Positions 18,847 through 28,055 of a stretch of DNA of 64,000 nucleotides are shown piece by piece. This DNA comes from Flavobacterium omnivorum. GTDB taxonomy: Bacteria > Bacteroidota > Bacteroidia > Flavobacteriales > Flavobacteriaceae. Below the pieces are notes generated by a model that saw only the letters and a program-made list of their open reading frames with translations, made no database searches and was not told the DNA's origin. Positions within the stretch are counted from its first letter, which is position 1, and each line of letters opens with the position of its first letter. The stretch spans positions 31,633 to 95,632 of the forward strand of contig NZ_FNDB01000012.1 of the NCBI RefSeq assembly GCF_900099915.1, written 5' to 3'. The position numbers and the translations under genes are program-made.

Positions 18847-19539
18847 ATGAAAAATATTAAAGTAATTATTCCTGCTTACAATGAGGAAAAAGCCATAGGG
18901 TATGTCATCCAAGATATTCCATCTAGTGTTTCGGAAGTTATTGTTATCAGTAATAATTCCACAGACGATACGATTCAGGTTGCCAAAAATGCGGGTGCCA
19001 CGGTACTATCCGAAAGTAGAAAAGGATATGGCTATGCTTGTCTTAAAGGAATGGAATACATTGCGCAACTAGAAACGAAACCCGATATTATTGTTTTTTT
19101 GGATGGAGACTATTCCGACTATCCTCAGGAATTAACCCAAATTATTGCTCCTATAATAAAAGACGATATAGATTTTGTTGTAGGTGCACGAGTAGCGCGT
19201 TTCAGAGAAAAGCATTCGATGACACCACAGCAAGTTTTTGGGAATTGGCTGGCAACAACTTTAATGAAAAGCTTTTTTAATGCTACTTTTACAGACCTAG
19301 GCCCTTTTAGAGCGATTAAGTATGAAAAATTAGTCGCTTTAAACATGAAGGATAAAACCTATGGATGGACCGTAGAAATGCAACTTAAAGTTCTAAAACA
19401 AAAAATGTCCTACGTAGAAATTCCAGTTCACTATAAAAATAGAATAGGCATTTCAAAAGTATCAGGAACGGTGAAGGGAACCATTATGGCCGGAATAAAA
19501 ATAATAGGATGGATTTTCAAATACACCTTTAAACAATAG
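18847..19539 (+). CDS. GT2 glycosyltransferase, dolichol-phosphate-mannose-synthase-like
   Basis: 230 residues: VIIPAYNEEKAIGYVI at the start, VISNNSTDDT, the metal-binding DGDYSDYP, and GVGAR-like VVGARVARFREK. This is the DPM1 type of GT2 enzyme, which transfers a sugar from a nucleotide donor to a polyprenyl phosphate. Only 1 bp separates it from the next glycosyltransferase. A TATTTTCG -7-like box at 18799-18806 may give the last glycosylation genes their own promoter. Confidence 0.87.
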   Translation: MKNIKVIIPAYNEEKAIGYVIQDIPSSVSEVIVISNNSTDDTIQVAKNAGATVLSESRKGYGYACLKGMEYIAQLETKPDIIVFLDGDYSDYPQELTQIIAPIIKDDIDFVVGARVARFREKHSMTPQQVFGNWLATTLMKSFFNATFTDLGPFRAIKYEKLVALNMKDKTYGWTVEMQLKVLKQKMSYVEIPVHYKNRIGISKVSGTVKGTIMAGIKIIGWIFKYTFKQ

Positions 19540-19540
19540 C

Positions 19541-21022
19541 ATGTTACTACTTTCATATATCATTGTAATTCTATACAGCATATCAATTTTGCTTTTATTT
19601 TTTTATAGTTTGGCTCACTTTAACTTACTGCTGAATTATTTAAGAAGCAAAAAGCGTGCGGATCAGTCGGTACAATTTGACCTTTCAAACCCAAATGAAA
19701 TTCCCTTTGTTACAATACAACTTCCGGTATATAATGAAAAATATGTTATGGAACGCCTGTTAACGACAATAGCAAAAATGGATTATCCAAAAGACAAATT
19801 GGAAATTCAAGTTCTGGATGATAGCACAGATGATAGTGTGGTAGCAACCGAAATCTTGATTCACAAAATTGCCAAGTCAGGACTAAACATACACCACATG
19901 AGACGCAGTAATAGAAGGGGCTTTAAAGCAGGCGCTTTGAAGGAAGGTTTACTAAGCGCCAAAGGAGAATTCATTGCTATTTTTGACGCTGATTTTGTTC
20001 CTCAAAAAGACTGGCTCTACAAAACGATTCCCTATTTTAAAGATCCTAAAATTGGAGTCGTGCAAACCCGTTGGGGACACCTGAACCGCGATTATTCGAT
20101 ATTGACAAAAATTCAAGCTTTTGCACTAGATGCCCACTTTACTTTAGAACAAGTAGGACGTAATTCAAAATTGCATTTTATTAATTTTAATGGAACTGCT
20201 GGAGTGTGGAGAAAGAAATGCATCCTTGACGCAGGAAACTGGGAAAGTGACACGCTCACCGAGGACTTGGATTTAAGTTATCGTGCTCAGTTAAAAGATT
20301 GGAAATTCAAATATTTGGAAAATGTAGTTACTCCTGCTGAACTGCCAGCTATTATTAGTGCTGCGCGCTCTCAGCAATTCAGATGGAATAAAGGTGGAGC
20401 TGAAAATTTTAGCAAAAATGCAATTCGCGTACTACAATCTAAATCCATCGGATTCAAGACAAAAGCGCATGGAATGTTGCATTTATTGAACAGCACGATG
20501 TTTTTGGCTATTTTTACCATGGCCGTTTTAAGTGTGCCCATGTTGTACATCAAAAATGAGTTTGCCCAGTTTGAAAAAGTATTTGACTTACTACTCTTTT
20601 TTATCATTACCTCTATCCTCTTTTTCATCAGTTATTGGGCTACCTACAAAAGTATTCATGGCGGAGGCTTCAAAAATTTTCTGAAATACATCATTTTGTT
20701 TATCAGCTTTTATACCATTGCAATGGGATTTTCTTTTCACAACACTGTAGCAGTACTAGAAGGTTTATGGGGTAAGAAAAGTGAATTTATACGCACTCCA
20801 AAGCTGAATATTGAAGGACTTAAAGAAAAATGGAAGCAGAATAGCTATATTTCAGATACTATTTCAAAGAACATCATTGTTGAAGGACTATTAATCCTTT
20901 ACTTTATTTTTGCAATGTATAGTGCTTTTCGATTAAATGACTACAGCTTGATTGCTCTGCATGCAATGCTTTTCATTGGTTTTAGTTTTGTATTTATAAA
21001 ATCAATACAAGTAAATAAATGA
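19541..21022 (+). CDS. Processive-type GT2 glycosyltransferase (cellulose-synthase-like)
   Basis: 493 residues. An N-terminal helix is followed by a GT2 domain: [42 protein letters not shown], and the QxxRW motif as QQFRWNKGG. Four or five hydrophobic segments follow. This is the architecture of membrane-embedded processive or ceramide-glucosyltransferase-like enzymes that use UDP- or GDP-sugars and may extrude the product. It is packed between a DPM1-like enzyme (1 bp) and a GT-C enzyme (4-bp overlap). The acceptor is unknown. Confidence 0.88.
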   Translation: MLLLSYIIVILYSISILLLFFYSLAHFNLLLNYLRSKKRADQSVQFDLSNPNEIPFVTIQLPVYNEKYVMERLLTTIAKMDYPKDKLEIQVLDDSTDDSVVATEILIHKIAKSGLNIHHMRRSNRRGFKAGALKEGLLSAKGEFIAIFDADFVPQKDWLYKTIPYFKDPKIGVVQTRWGHLNRDYSILTKIQAFALDAHFTLEQVGRNSKLHFINFNGTAGVWRKKCILDAGNWESDTLTEDLDLSYRAQLKDWKFKYLENVVTPAELPAIISAARSQQFRWNKGGAENFSKNAIRVLQSKSIGFKTKAHGMLHLLNSTMFLAIFTMAVLSVPMLYIKNEFAQFEKVFDLLLFFIITSILFFISYWATYKSIHGGGFKNFLKYIILFISFYTIAMGFSFHNTVAVLEGLWGKKSEFIRTPKLNIEGLKEKWKQNSYISDTISKNIIVEGLLILYFIFAMYSAFRLNDYSLIALHAMLFIGFSFVFIKSIQVNK

Positions 21023-22365
21023 GTTGGAGTGCTTCAAATAACACGAAATCTTATGGCTTTCTTGCATTAAGCACTTTTATTTATGCGTATATCGCTTACG
21101 TTTTAAATCGATCTGAGTTCCTCTATTTGTTGGTTTCTTACAGCTTATTATTTGTTTCTTTTTATCAAATTATCAAATTTCAAAAAGACAATATTCCGTT
21201 TCTAATTGCAGTGGCAGTGCTATTTCGATTGGTTTTTCTAGTGGCACTACCTAATTTATCTCAAGATTATTTTAGGTTTATATGGGACGGAAACCTAATT
21301 CTTGAAAATATAAATCCGTACTTACAGCTACCAAAAGACCTTATCAATCGAAATAACTTTGCTATTCCAACTGCAAACGATTTATATAACGGAATGGGTA
21401 GTTTAAGCGCTGGACATTATTCTAATTATCCACCTGTCAACCAATTTTTATTTGCTGTAGCGGCCTTTTTCAGTAATCATTCGATACTAGGAGCAGCAAT
21501 AGGAATGCGATTACTAATTATCGCAGCCGATTTTGGAACTTTATATTTCGGTAGTAAATTATTAGTCCGTTTAGGGATGGAAAAGCACCGTATTTTCTGG
21601 TATGCACTCAATCCTTTAGTGCTTATTGAACTTACTGGGAATTTACATTTTGAAGGAGTCATGCTCTTCTTTTTTGTTTGGGCAATTTATCTCTTGGAAC
21701 AAAACAAATGGAAATCAGCCGCCGTAATTTTGGCATTGTCGATATCAGTCAAATTATTACCATTATTGCTATTGCCTCTTTTTTTTAGAAAATTAGGTTG
21801 GAAAAATGCAATTTCGTTTTACACTATTGTTATTGGATTAAATATGCTCCTCTTTCTCCCCTTTCTTTCCAAAGAACTAATCCAAAATTATAGCGAAACC
21901 ATAGGACTGTGGTTCACTAATTTTGAATTCAACGCCAGTATTTACTATATCATTCGTCAGATTGGTTTCTGGATCACAGGATACAATATTATTCACATTA
22001 CTGGAAAAATAATCCCTGTTTTTATTATCGCTTTTATTGCATTACAAAGTTTACATAAAAAAAACAAAAATAGTCTCCATTTATTCAATAGTATGCTAGT
22101 AGCTTTGACGGTTTATTTTTTCACCGCTACTACAGTACATCCTTGGTATGTCATAAATCTAATTTTGATTGCTGTTTTTACTTCCTATAAATATCCTCTT
22201 TTGTGGAGTTACACTATTGTTTTAAGCTATTGTGCCTATTCAAAAGCAGATTTTTCAGAAAATTACTGGCTACTTGCAGTGGAATATAGTACGGTATTGC
22301 TTTTGCTGATTTACGAAAAAAGGAAGATTTTAAGGTCTGAAAAAAGAGTATATTTGGATTTTTAA
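21019..22365 (+). CDS. Polyprenyl-phosphate-dependent GT-C mannosyltransferase-like protein
   Basis: 448 residues, with about ten hydrophobic segments. After the second segment comes the loop [20 protein letters not shown]. The acidic residue with a downstream RFIWDG..NPY pattern is typical of GT-C/GT87-like enzymes that use polyprenyl-linked sugars outside the membrane. It starts 4 bp inside the previous gene. With the DPM1-like enzyme upstream it makes a simple pair: charge polyprenyl phosphate inside, transfer outside. The target glycan is not known. Confidence 0.82.
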   Translation: MSWSASNNTKSYGFLALSTFIYAYIAYVLNRSEFLYLLVSYSLLFVSFYQIIKFQKDNIPFLIAVAVLFRLVFLVALPNLSQDYFRFIWDGNLILENINPYLQLPKDLINRNNFAIPTANDLYNGMGSLSAGHYSNYPPVNQFLFAVAAFFSNHSILGAAIGMRLLIIAADFGTLYFGSKLLVRLGMEKHRIFWYALNPLVLIELTGNLHFEGVMLFFFVWAIYLLEQNKWKSAAVILALSISVKLLPLLLLPLFFRKLGWKNAISFYTIVIGLNMLLFLPFLSKELIQNYSETIGLWFTNFEFNASIYYIIRQIGFWITGYNIIHITGKIIPVFIIAFIALQSLHKKNKNSLHLFNSMLVALTVYFFTATTVHPWYVINLILIAVFTSYKYPLLWSYTIVLSYCAYSKADFSENYWLLAVEYSTVLLLLIYEKRKILRSEKRVYLDF

Positions 22366-22383
22366 ATAAATAAGGGGAAATTA

Positions 22384-22965
22384 ATGGACCTGATTAAAGA
22401 AGATTCAAAATCAATTTTAGAACAATGGGTCAATCAATTTAGTGATGAACTCTATTCTTGGGCCTTTTTCAAAACATCTTCCAAGGAGGTTGCTGAGGAT
22501 TTAGTACAAGATACTTTTATGGCTGCATTCCATAAGATAGATACTTTTCAAGGCAAAAGCCAACCTAAGACTTGGTTGTTCTCCATACTCAATAATAAAG
22601 TGATTGATTATTATCGATTGAGTGCTCGAACCACTAAGAAAAACTTCAGTTTAACCGAAAATAGTGGTTATGAACTTTCGGATGGGCTTTTTAATTCGTA
22701 CGGATGCTGGAAATCAAATGATATCAATGCCGCTTGGGATCAAGACCAAGAATTACTAGACAATCCTGAATTCAATTCGATCATGGAAAATTGTATGGAT
22801 GACCTGCCACAGAAATGGAAATTAGCCGTAACATCCAAATATTTAAGTGATAAAAAAACAGAAATAATTTGTCAGGAATTAGAAATTACTACGTCTAATT
22901 ATTGGCAGATTGTGCATCGATCCAAGCTGTTACTAAAAAAATGTCTGGAATTGAAATGGGTTTAA
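22384..22965 (+). CDS. RNA polymerase sigma-70 factor, TIGR02943-like
   Basis: 193 residues. Region 2 runs from LYSWAFFKTSSKEVAEDLV through KTWLFSILNNKVIDYYR; region 4 runs from MDDLPQKWKLAVTSKYL through ITTSNYWQIVHRSKLLL. The insert NSYGCWKSNDINAAWDQD between them is a TIGR02943-like feature. It sits 18 bp after the glycosyltransferase gene, with a purine-rich AAGGGGAAA ahead of its start. The small H-x3-C-x2-C protein just downstream is its likely anti-sigma partner. It may control the cluster it belongs to. Confidence 0.9.
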   Translation: MDLIKEDSKSILEQWVNQFSDELYSWAFFKTSSKEVAEDLVQDTFMAAFHKIDTFQGKSQPKTWLFSILNNKVIDYYRLSARTTKKNFSLTENSGYELSDGLFNSYGCWKSNDINAAWDQDQELLDNPEFNSIMENCMDDLPQKWKLAVTSKYLSDKKTEIICQELEITTSNYWQIVHRSKLLLKKCLELKWV

Positions 22966-22988
22966 CCAAACTATAATATTCGAAGAAT

Positions 22989-23258
22989 ATGAATAAAGTA
23001 ATGAGAACATTGTTGAAACCCTGTAAAAAGACAACAGAGTTAATCGACAAACAAATGTTCACTCCTTTAACGTTGAAAGAAAAGTTGCAATTACAAGCGC
23101 ACAAAGCCCTGTGCAGGACTTGTAATGAATACGAAAAACAATCCAAATTACTCGATACCCTCATAGGCAAATGGTTTGCAATTGATTCCAATAAAAAAAT
23201 GTCTCAATTAGACGAAGACAAGAAAAATAAAATCATTGAAGCTATAAAAAAAATCTAA
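22989..23258 (+). CDS. Small zinc-finger anti-sigma candidate
   Basis: 89 residues, no membrane segment. HKALCRTCNEY (HxxxCxxC) in the middle is the signature of zinc-binding anti-sigma domains. Its position 23 bp after a sigma factor gene supports that role. Because it lacks a transmembrane helix, release of the sigma factor would have to come from a cytosolic signal such as thiol or zinc redox change; that is inference. It is too short to carry a periplasmic sensor. Confidence 0.75.
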   Translation: MNKVMRTLLKPCKKTTELIDKQMFTPLTLKEKLQLQAHKALCRTCNEYEKQSKLLDTLIGKWFAIDSNKKMSQLDEDKKNKIIEAIKKI

Positions 23259-23329
23259 TATGCTTTAACTGGTTAGCAATTCTTACTTACATGTTCCAAC
23301 AATTAAAAAAATAAAACAGGATCTTTAAA

Positions 23330-24184
23330 ATGATAGTAGAACGAAAACGATACGAGCTCTTTGGTAAAAAAATATTTGAAAAGCTACTCATTCAATCGCC
23401 TTTTAAGATTCCAAACCCAATGCCTGATGAGGCCTGCTTTCTTTACATGCTGCAAGGGCAAATCAATTACAGCACTCCAAATCAAAACGTTATTATCCCA
23501 CAAAATGACGCAGTTTTATTAAAATGTGGTACTTATTTCAGTCAGATAAAAAGCACGATTAAAGCACAAAAGCATGAAATTGTTGTGATTCATTTTCATC
23601 CTGAAATATTAAAAAAGATTTACGAAACAGACTTGCCTAAAGTTTTTCAACAGCCTGCTATTCTAGATACAAATATTGACTTGAGTACAATTAACAATGA
23701 TTATCTAATAGAAAAATACATTGAAAGTTTGTTGTTCTATTTTGACAATCCAAGTCTTATTAATGAGGATTTATTGATTATTAAATTAAAAGAAATCATT
23801 TTGCTATTATGCCAAACGAAAAATGCGCCTCTTATTCAACAAATATTATCGCAGCTATTTTCTCCTAATAGTTATAGTTTCAAGCAAATTATTGAAAGTA
23901 ACCTTTACTACCATTTTACCACAGAAGAATTAGCCGAAATGACTCATTTGAGCTTATCCTCGTTCAAAAGAGAATTCAAAAAAAATTATAATGCCACTCC
24001 AGCCAGTTACATTCGCAATAAAAGATTAGAAAAAGCGGCCGAGCTATTGCTTATTTCTGAGGAACGTATTACTGATATTGCTTTTGATTGTGGCTTTAAT
24101 GATCTGGCTAATTTTTCTAAGCTTTTCCATGAAAGATTCAATAATTCTCCCTCAAACTATCGTTTGGACCAAATAAGCAAATAG
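23330..24184 (+). CDS. AraC-family transcription regulator
   Basis: 284 residues. An N-terminal cupin-like sensor part (about 20-150, with YMLQGQINY and NDAVLLKCGTY) is followed by a double helix-turn-helix. The first helix pair is at FTTEELAEMTHLSLSSFKRE, the second at ITDIAFDCGFNDLANFSKLF, then the closing RFNNSPSNYR typical of the family. It lies 71 bp after the anti-sigma candidate and 89 bp before the AhpD-like gene, which is its most likely target. The ligand is unknown. Confidence 0.92.
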   Translation: MIVERKRYELFGKKIFEKLLIQSPFKIPNPMPDEACFLYMLQGQINYSTPNQNVIIPQNDAVLLKCGTYFSQIKSTIKAQKHEIVVIHFHPEILKKIYETDLPKVFQQPAILDTNIDLSTINNDYLIEKYIESLLFYFDNPSLINEDLLIIKLKEIILLLCQTKNAPLIQQILSQLFSPNSYSFKQIIESNLYYHFTTEELAEMTHLSLSSFKREFKKNYNATPASYIRNKRLEKAAELLLISEERITDIAFDCGFNDLANFSKLFHERFNNSPSNYRLDQISK

Positions 24185-24273
24185 TTGAACCTTCTGCCAA
24201 AGTTTTAATTAAGCATTCATCGGACCTTTGTACAGTTAATAAAAACTATTCTATTAATTAAAAAACAAATACA

Positions 24274-24822
24274 ATGGCACATTTAAAATTAGAAAACAAT
24301 TCCATTTCTCCTATAACACAAGAGATTTTCGACAAAACACAAAAAGCTTTTGGTTTTGTTCCCAACATGTATAAAACCATGGGTTCTAATCCGGCTTTGT
24401 TAGATGCTTATATCTACTCCTATAACAGCTTTAGATCCAATGCGGGATTCAATGCAACAGAGCAAGAAGTGGTATTCCTAACGGCAGCTTATGAGAACAA
24501 TTGCGAATATTGTGTTGCTGCTCATAGCACCCTTGCAGATATGGCAAAGGTTCCCACAGAAGTTACAGATGCTATTCGAAACGGTACAGAAATCGCTGAT
24601 CCAAAATTAAAGCAATTGTCAAAATTAACGCGTTCCCTTTCTTTAAATAGAGGTATTGTACCGCAAGATGAAGTTGATGCTTTCTTAGCTGTTGGTTACA
24701 CGGAGCAGCATGTCCTGGGAATTTTAGCAGGTATTGCTGTGAAATTAATCAGTAATTATTCAAACCATATTACTAATCCTGAATTAGAAGCTCCTTTTAC
24801 TTCAAGAGTTTGGAAAAAATAA
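24274..24822 (+). CDS. Carboxymuconolactone decarboxylase / AhpD-like protein
   Basis: 182 residues. The active-site motif CEYCVAAHS (Cys77, Cys80, His84) is that of alkylhydroperoxidase D-like thiol enzymes. LGILAGIAVKLISNY in the last third forms the usual helical core. Likely a cytosolic thiol-dependent peroxidase or stress protein. It ends the plus-strand cluster and is followed by a strong terminator. The AraC gene upstream probably regulates it. Relatives are linked to arsenosugar loci in some genomes, as I recall, but this one could be a plain AhpD-like enzyme. Confidence 0.87.
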   Translation: MAHLKLENNSISPITQEIFDKTQKAFGFVPNMYKTMGSNPALLDAYIYSYNSFRSNAGFNATEQEVVFLTAAYENNCEYCVAAHSTLADMAKVPTEVTDAIRNGTEIADPKLKQLSKLTRSLSLNRGIVPQDEVDAFLAVGYTEQHVLGILAGIAVKLISNYSNHITNPELEAPFTSRVWKK

Positions 24823-24843
24823 TTTGAAAATTATCTAAATTTG

Positions 24844-24880
24844 AAAACCAATAAGCCTCAAAAACACTTATTGGTTTTTT
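24844..24880 (+). terminator. Strong intrinsic terminator
   Basis: Perfect 12-bp stem AAAACCAATAAG / CTTATTGGTTTT with an 11-nt loop, running into T8 on the plus strand. It ends the AhpD-like gene and probably the whole cluster. Confidence 0.85.
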
Positions 24881-24948
24881 TTATTAAAATCGTCAGGAGT
24901 TAGCAATGAGCATGTCTATACTTGTATTAGAACAAAGGCTACATAAAT

Positions 24949-25683
24949 ATGAAATTAATTGCTGTTTTACATTCTAAAAAAAAACCTCTTCACTTGGGTT
25001 TTCGATAAGTTTACTAGGCGCTTTACCACTAGGATATACTAACGTAATTAGTTTGCAAATTTTATTGGAACAAGGCAATTGGGCATCACTCTCCTTTATT
25101 TTAGGAATTATTTTTGTTCAATATTTTGTCTTGAAAATGGTTTATAAAATAGCACGCTGGCTCATAAAAGAAAAGAAATTAGTACTTTTTATTGAGCTGT
25201 TTACTATTCTATTTTTTTAGTTATTGGTGTCTACTTCATGTACAGTAGTACTAATCATCAAAACATCAGTCTTTCTAATCTAATATTGATTCAATATCCC
25301 TTTTTACTGGCTGCATTTCTAAATATTTTAAATTTTATCCAATGGCCCTATTGGTCTGGAATTTATATCTATCTATTTAGAACAGATAAATTAGACAATC
25401 AAATAAAAACTAGGAATAAATTTATAGTTGGCTCTTTACTAGGAACTAGTTTAGGAATGTTTCTCTTTGCTCCTATTGGACAATTTTTAATTGAAGCAAA
25501 TCAAATAAAAATAAGTTCTTACATCAATACCATTTTTATGATTTTATTCTTGTTTTAGCTTTTGTACAAACGATAAAATTTATTTTTAAAAATACGTTTC
25601 ATCGCAAGGAAATAAATCAGTTGCAAAACCTAAAAATCATTAATTTACACCTAGAAGTTAGTATCCTCTTTTTTATTAAGTAA
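24949..25683 (+). pseudogene. LysE-type membrane translocator, broken at several points
   Basis: Three successive frames join into one membrane protein: SLLGALPLGYTNVISLQILL and onward (frame of 24978-25220), then VIGVYFMYSSTNHQNISLS up to 25558, then ALVQTIKFIFKNTFHRKEI to a TAA at 25681. The start GALPLGYTN is typical of LysE-like exporters, of about 240 residues here. The breaks lie at A9 (24976-24984), T7 (25212-25218) and T4 (25553-25556), and each would be mended by one extra base. A start at 24949 fits only if the A9 break is real. The gene ends 10 bp before the next start. Either a decayed gene or repeated indel errors. Confidence 0.7.
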
Positions 25684-25693
25684 CTTTACGATT

Positions 25694-26722
25694 ATGAAGA
25701 AAACCTTTTTTATCCTCGCAACATTTTTACTGATCGTCGCCAGCGGATTTTCTTTCTATCATTCCTCTATGGTTGACGAAACCTCATTTAAAATGAATTT
25801 AGAGTACAAAGGAATGAACCTGGTCGCACCCATCAAAGAGTTAAAAAACACCACTTTTGACGAATTGAAAGCACATCATATTAATTCGATCTCCTTAATT
25901 CCGTATGCTTTTGTTGATGTTGAAAATGCTTCTGTTCATTATAATGATAAAAGACAATGGTGGGGCGAAAGAACGGAAGGAATTATAGCTAGTAATCAAT
26001 TAGCTCATGAATATAAAATGACGGTTATGCTCAAACCTCATCTATGGGTAAATCATAATTTTTATACAGGAAATTTAGATTTTGCAACGGAAGCCGAATG
26101 GAAAAAATGGGAAGCCGATTATGAAAAGTATATTCTTGATTTTGCTCAATTAGCCCAGCAAGAAAAAATAGAACTATTTTGTTTTGGTACCGAACTAGGA
26201 AATTCAGTGGCCAAAAGACCCGAATATTGGTCACAATTAATCCAGAAAATTAAAAAAATCTACACCGGGAAGTTAACCTATGCCGCAAACTGGGATGATT
26301 TTGATAAAGTCCCTTTCTGGAATGAGTTGGATTATATCGGGATCGATGCGTATTTTCCTTTATCTGATGCCACAACTCCCGCAGTTGCTGATCTTAATGA
26401 AGCTTGGCAGCAGCACATCCTAAAAATGGAAAAGCTTCAAGCTAAAACCAACAAGAAAATACTCTTTACAGAATTTGGTTATCGCAATTCCGACCAAGCA
26501 GCCAAAGAACCTTGGAAAGAAAATCAAAGTGGAATTAATAATTTGGCGCAAGCCAATGCCTACGAATCTTTGTTTCAAACCTTAACACAAAAGAAGTGGT
26601 TTGCAGGAGGGTTTGCCTGGAAATGGTATGCTGATGCGTATCACAAAGAGCCAAATAATAGTATTGATTACACGCCTCAGGAAAAACCTGCACTTAAAAC
26701 CATTAAAAAATGGTATCAATAA
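25694..26722 (+). CDS. Exported glycoside hydrolase, GH113-like
   Basis: 342 residues with an N-terminal signal or anchor (MKKTFFILATFLLIVASGF). It is a TIM-barrel glycosidase of the GH113 type: TVMLKPHLWV strand, acid/base Glu167 in FGTELGN, IGIDAYFP, and nucleophile Glu260 in LFTEFGYR. GH113 enzymes with known activity are beta-mannanases; the mature substrate here is not certain. It lies 10 bp after the broken LysE-like gene and 14 bp before the HAD gene, so these may share a transcript. Confidence 0.87.
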   Translation: MKKTFFILATFLLIVASGFSFYHSSMVDETSFKMNLEYKGMNLVAPIKELKNTTFDELKAHHINSISLIPYAFVDVENASVHYNDKRQWWGERTEGIIASNQLAHEYKMTVMLKPHLWVNHNFYTGNLDFATEAEWKKWEADYEKYILDFAQLAQQEKIELFCFGTELGNSVAKRPEYWSQLIQKIKKIYTGKLTYAANWDDFDKVPFWNELDYIGIDAYFPLSDATTPAVADLNEAWQQHILKMEKLQAKTNKKILFTEFGYRNSDQAAKEPWKENQSGINNLAQANAYESLFQTLTQKKWFAGGFAWKWYADAYHKEPNNSIDYTPQEKPALKTIKKWYQ

Positions 26723-26736
26723 TTTAAAATAATAAA

Positions 26737-27426
26737 ATGACTTCAAAAAAAAATAAACCAGTCCTCGTCTTCGATGTAAACGAAACTTTACTCGACATGA
26801 CTCCTTTAAAAAAATCGGTAAATGCACTCCTTGATAATGAGCAGGGATTTAGAATCTGGTTTGGTATGTTATTGCACTACTCCATTGTTTCAAATAGTAT
26901 TGATGCGTATTATGATTTTGGAACAATTGCTGGAGCAACCTTGTCTATGGCGGCCACATCCCTGCATATAAAAGTTAGTGAAGATGAAATTAAAGCGGCA
27001 TTGTCGAAAATTCAAACCTTGCAAGCCTACCCTGATGTAGAGAAAGGTCTGAAGCTCTTAAAAGATCATGGTTTTAGATTAATTACCTTGACGAATTCGC
27101 CACCGCATGCACTAAAACAGCAATTAATCAATTCAAATTTGACTGATTTTTTTGAACAGGCATTGAGTATTGATAGTCTTAAAAAATACAAACCAGAAGC
27201 AGCAACCTATTTATGGGCAGCAAAAGAACTAGCCGTACAACCTAAAGATATGCTAATGATTGCGGCACATGGTTGGGATTTAGCAGGTGCTTCACATGCT
27301 GGTTTAAAGACTTGTTTTATAGCTCGTGAAGGACAATCCGTATATACTTTGTCCAATAAACCTGATTTTGAAGCGAAAGATATTTTAGCAATGGCAGAAC
27401 AATTGGTTGCTATTTATAAAGATTAG
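26737..27426 (+). CDS. HAD hydrolase, haloacid dehalogenase type II-like
   Basis: 229 residues. The nucleophile is Asp13 in VFDVNETLLDM. Motif II is LITLTNSPP, and KKYKPEAATY with MIAAHGWDLAGASHAGL completes the active site. This is the type II (L-2-haloacid dehalogenase-like) subgroup, although many members act on phosphate esters instead. It has no signal peptide, so it is cytosolic. It sits 14 bp after the GH113-like gene and ends at a shared bidirectional terminator. Confidence 0.87.
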   Translation: MTSKKNKPVLVFDVNETLLDMTPLKKSVNALLDNEQGFRIWFGMLLHYSIVSNSIDAYYDFGTIAGATLSMAATSLHIKVSEDEIKAALSKIQTLQAYPDVEKGLKLLKDHGFRLITLTNSPPHALKQQLINSNLTDFFEQALSIDSLKKYKPEAATYLWAAKELAVQPKDMLMIAAHGWDLAGASHAGLKTCFIAREGQSVYTLSNKPDFEAKDILAMAEQLVAIYKD

Positions 27427-27443
27427 TATCCATCGTAAAACTC

Positions 27444-27485
27444 AAAAGGGCGTTTGTTTCAGTTGAAACAAACGCCCTTTTTTTT
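27444..27485. terminator. Bidirectional terminator between convergent genes
   Basis: A 17-bp stem AAAAGGGCGTTTGTTTC / GAAACAAACGCCCTTTT with a 4-nt loop. T8 follows on the plus strand and TTTTGAG on the minus strand. It serves the HAD gene and msrB. Confidence 0.87.
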
Positions 27486-27507
27486 GAACTAAACAATTAA
27501 CCACAAT

Positions 27508-28050
27508 TTATTTTGATTCTTGAAATAACATAGCTCCAGAATTCATGCAATAACGCAATCCCGTAGGATTAGGTCCATCATCAAAAAGATGTCCTATATG
27601 TCCATCACAACGCGCACAAACTATTTCCCCACGAACCATTCCCAAGCTTTTGTCTACTACTTCTTTAACTCTATTATTATTTATTGGAGCATAAAAACTG
27701 GGCCATCCAGTTCCTGAATTAAATTTTGTTTTGGACGAAAACAACGGTAATTTACAAGCAGCACAGAAATAATTTCCTTTTTTATGATTGTCATTAAACT
27801 CATTCTGGAAAGGTCGTTCTGTTCCTTGCTTACGAAGGATATAATATTGATTGTCTGTAAGTACCTTTTTCCATTGGGCATCCGTTTTAACCACTTTTTT
27901 CAATGACGTATCTGTCAATGATAGTGTCGGCTGTTGTTGTTTTGTGGTTATTGTTTCCACAGTTACTTGATCTTTTTTATTGGACTGCATGCACGCCATA
28001 AAGCTAAAAGCTATAGCTGGTAGTATTAAAAGTTGTTGATACCGCTTCAT
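27508..28050 (-). CDS. msrB: Peptide-methionine (R)-S-oxide reductase, lipoprotein form
   Basis: 180 residues. The N-terminus has a lipoprotein-like signal with FMAC. The MsrB domain follows: zinc cysteines CAAC and CARC, SGTGWPSF, DGHIGHLFDDGP, and the catalytic Cys168 in RYCMNS. It reduces methionine-R-sulfoxide in proteins, probably in the periplasm. It lies 5 bp after msrA on the same strand, so both halves of methionine sulfoxide repair are exported together. Confidence 0.95.
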   Translation of the reverse strand: MKRYQQLLILPAIAFSFMACMQSNKKDQVTVETITTKQQQPTLSLTDTSLKKVVKTDAQWKKVLTDNQYYILRKQGTERPFQNEFNDNHKKGNYFCAACKLPLFSSKTKFNSGTGWPSFYAPINNNRVKEVVDKSLGMVRGEIVCARCDGHIGHLFDDGPNPTGLRYCMNSGAMLFQESK

Positions 28051-28055
28051 AATTA

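Noticed and set aside
11428..24822. Calling the cluster a complete arsenosugar pathway
   Set aside because: No ArsM-type methyltransferase or radical SAM ArsS-type gene is present in the window; only the associated families are.
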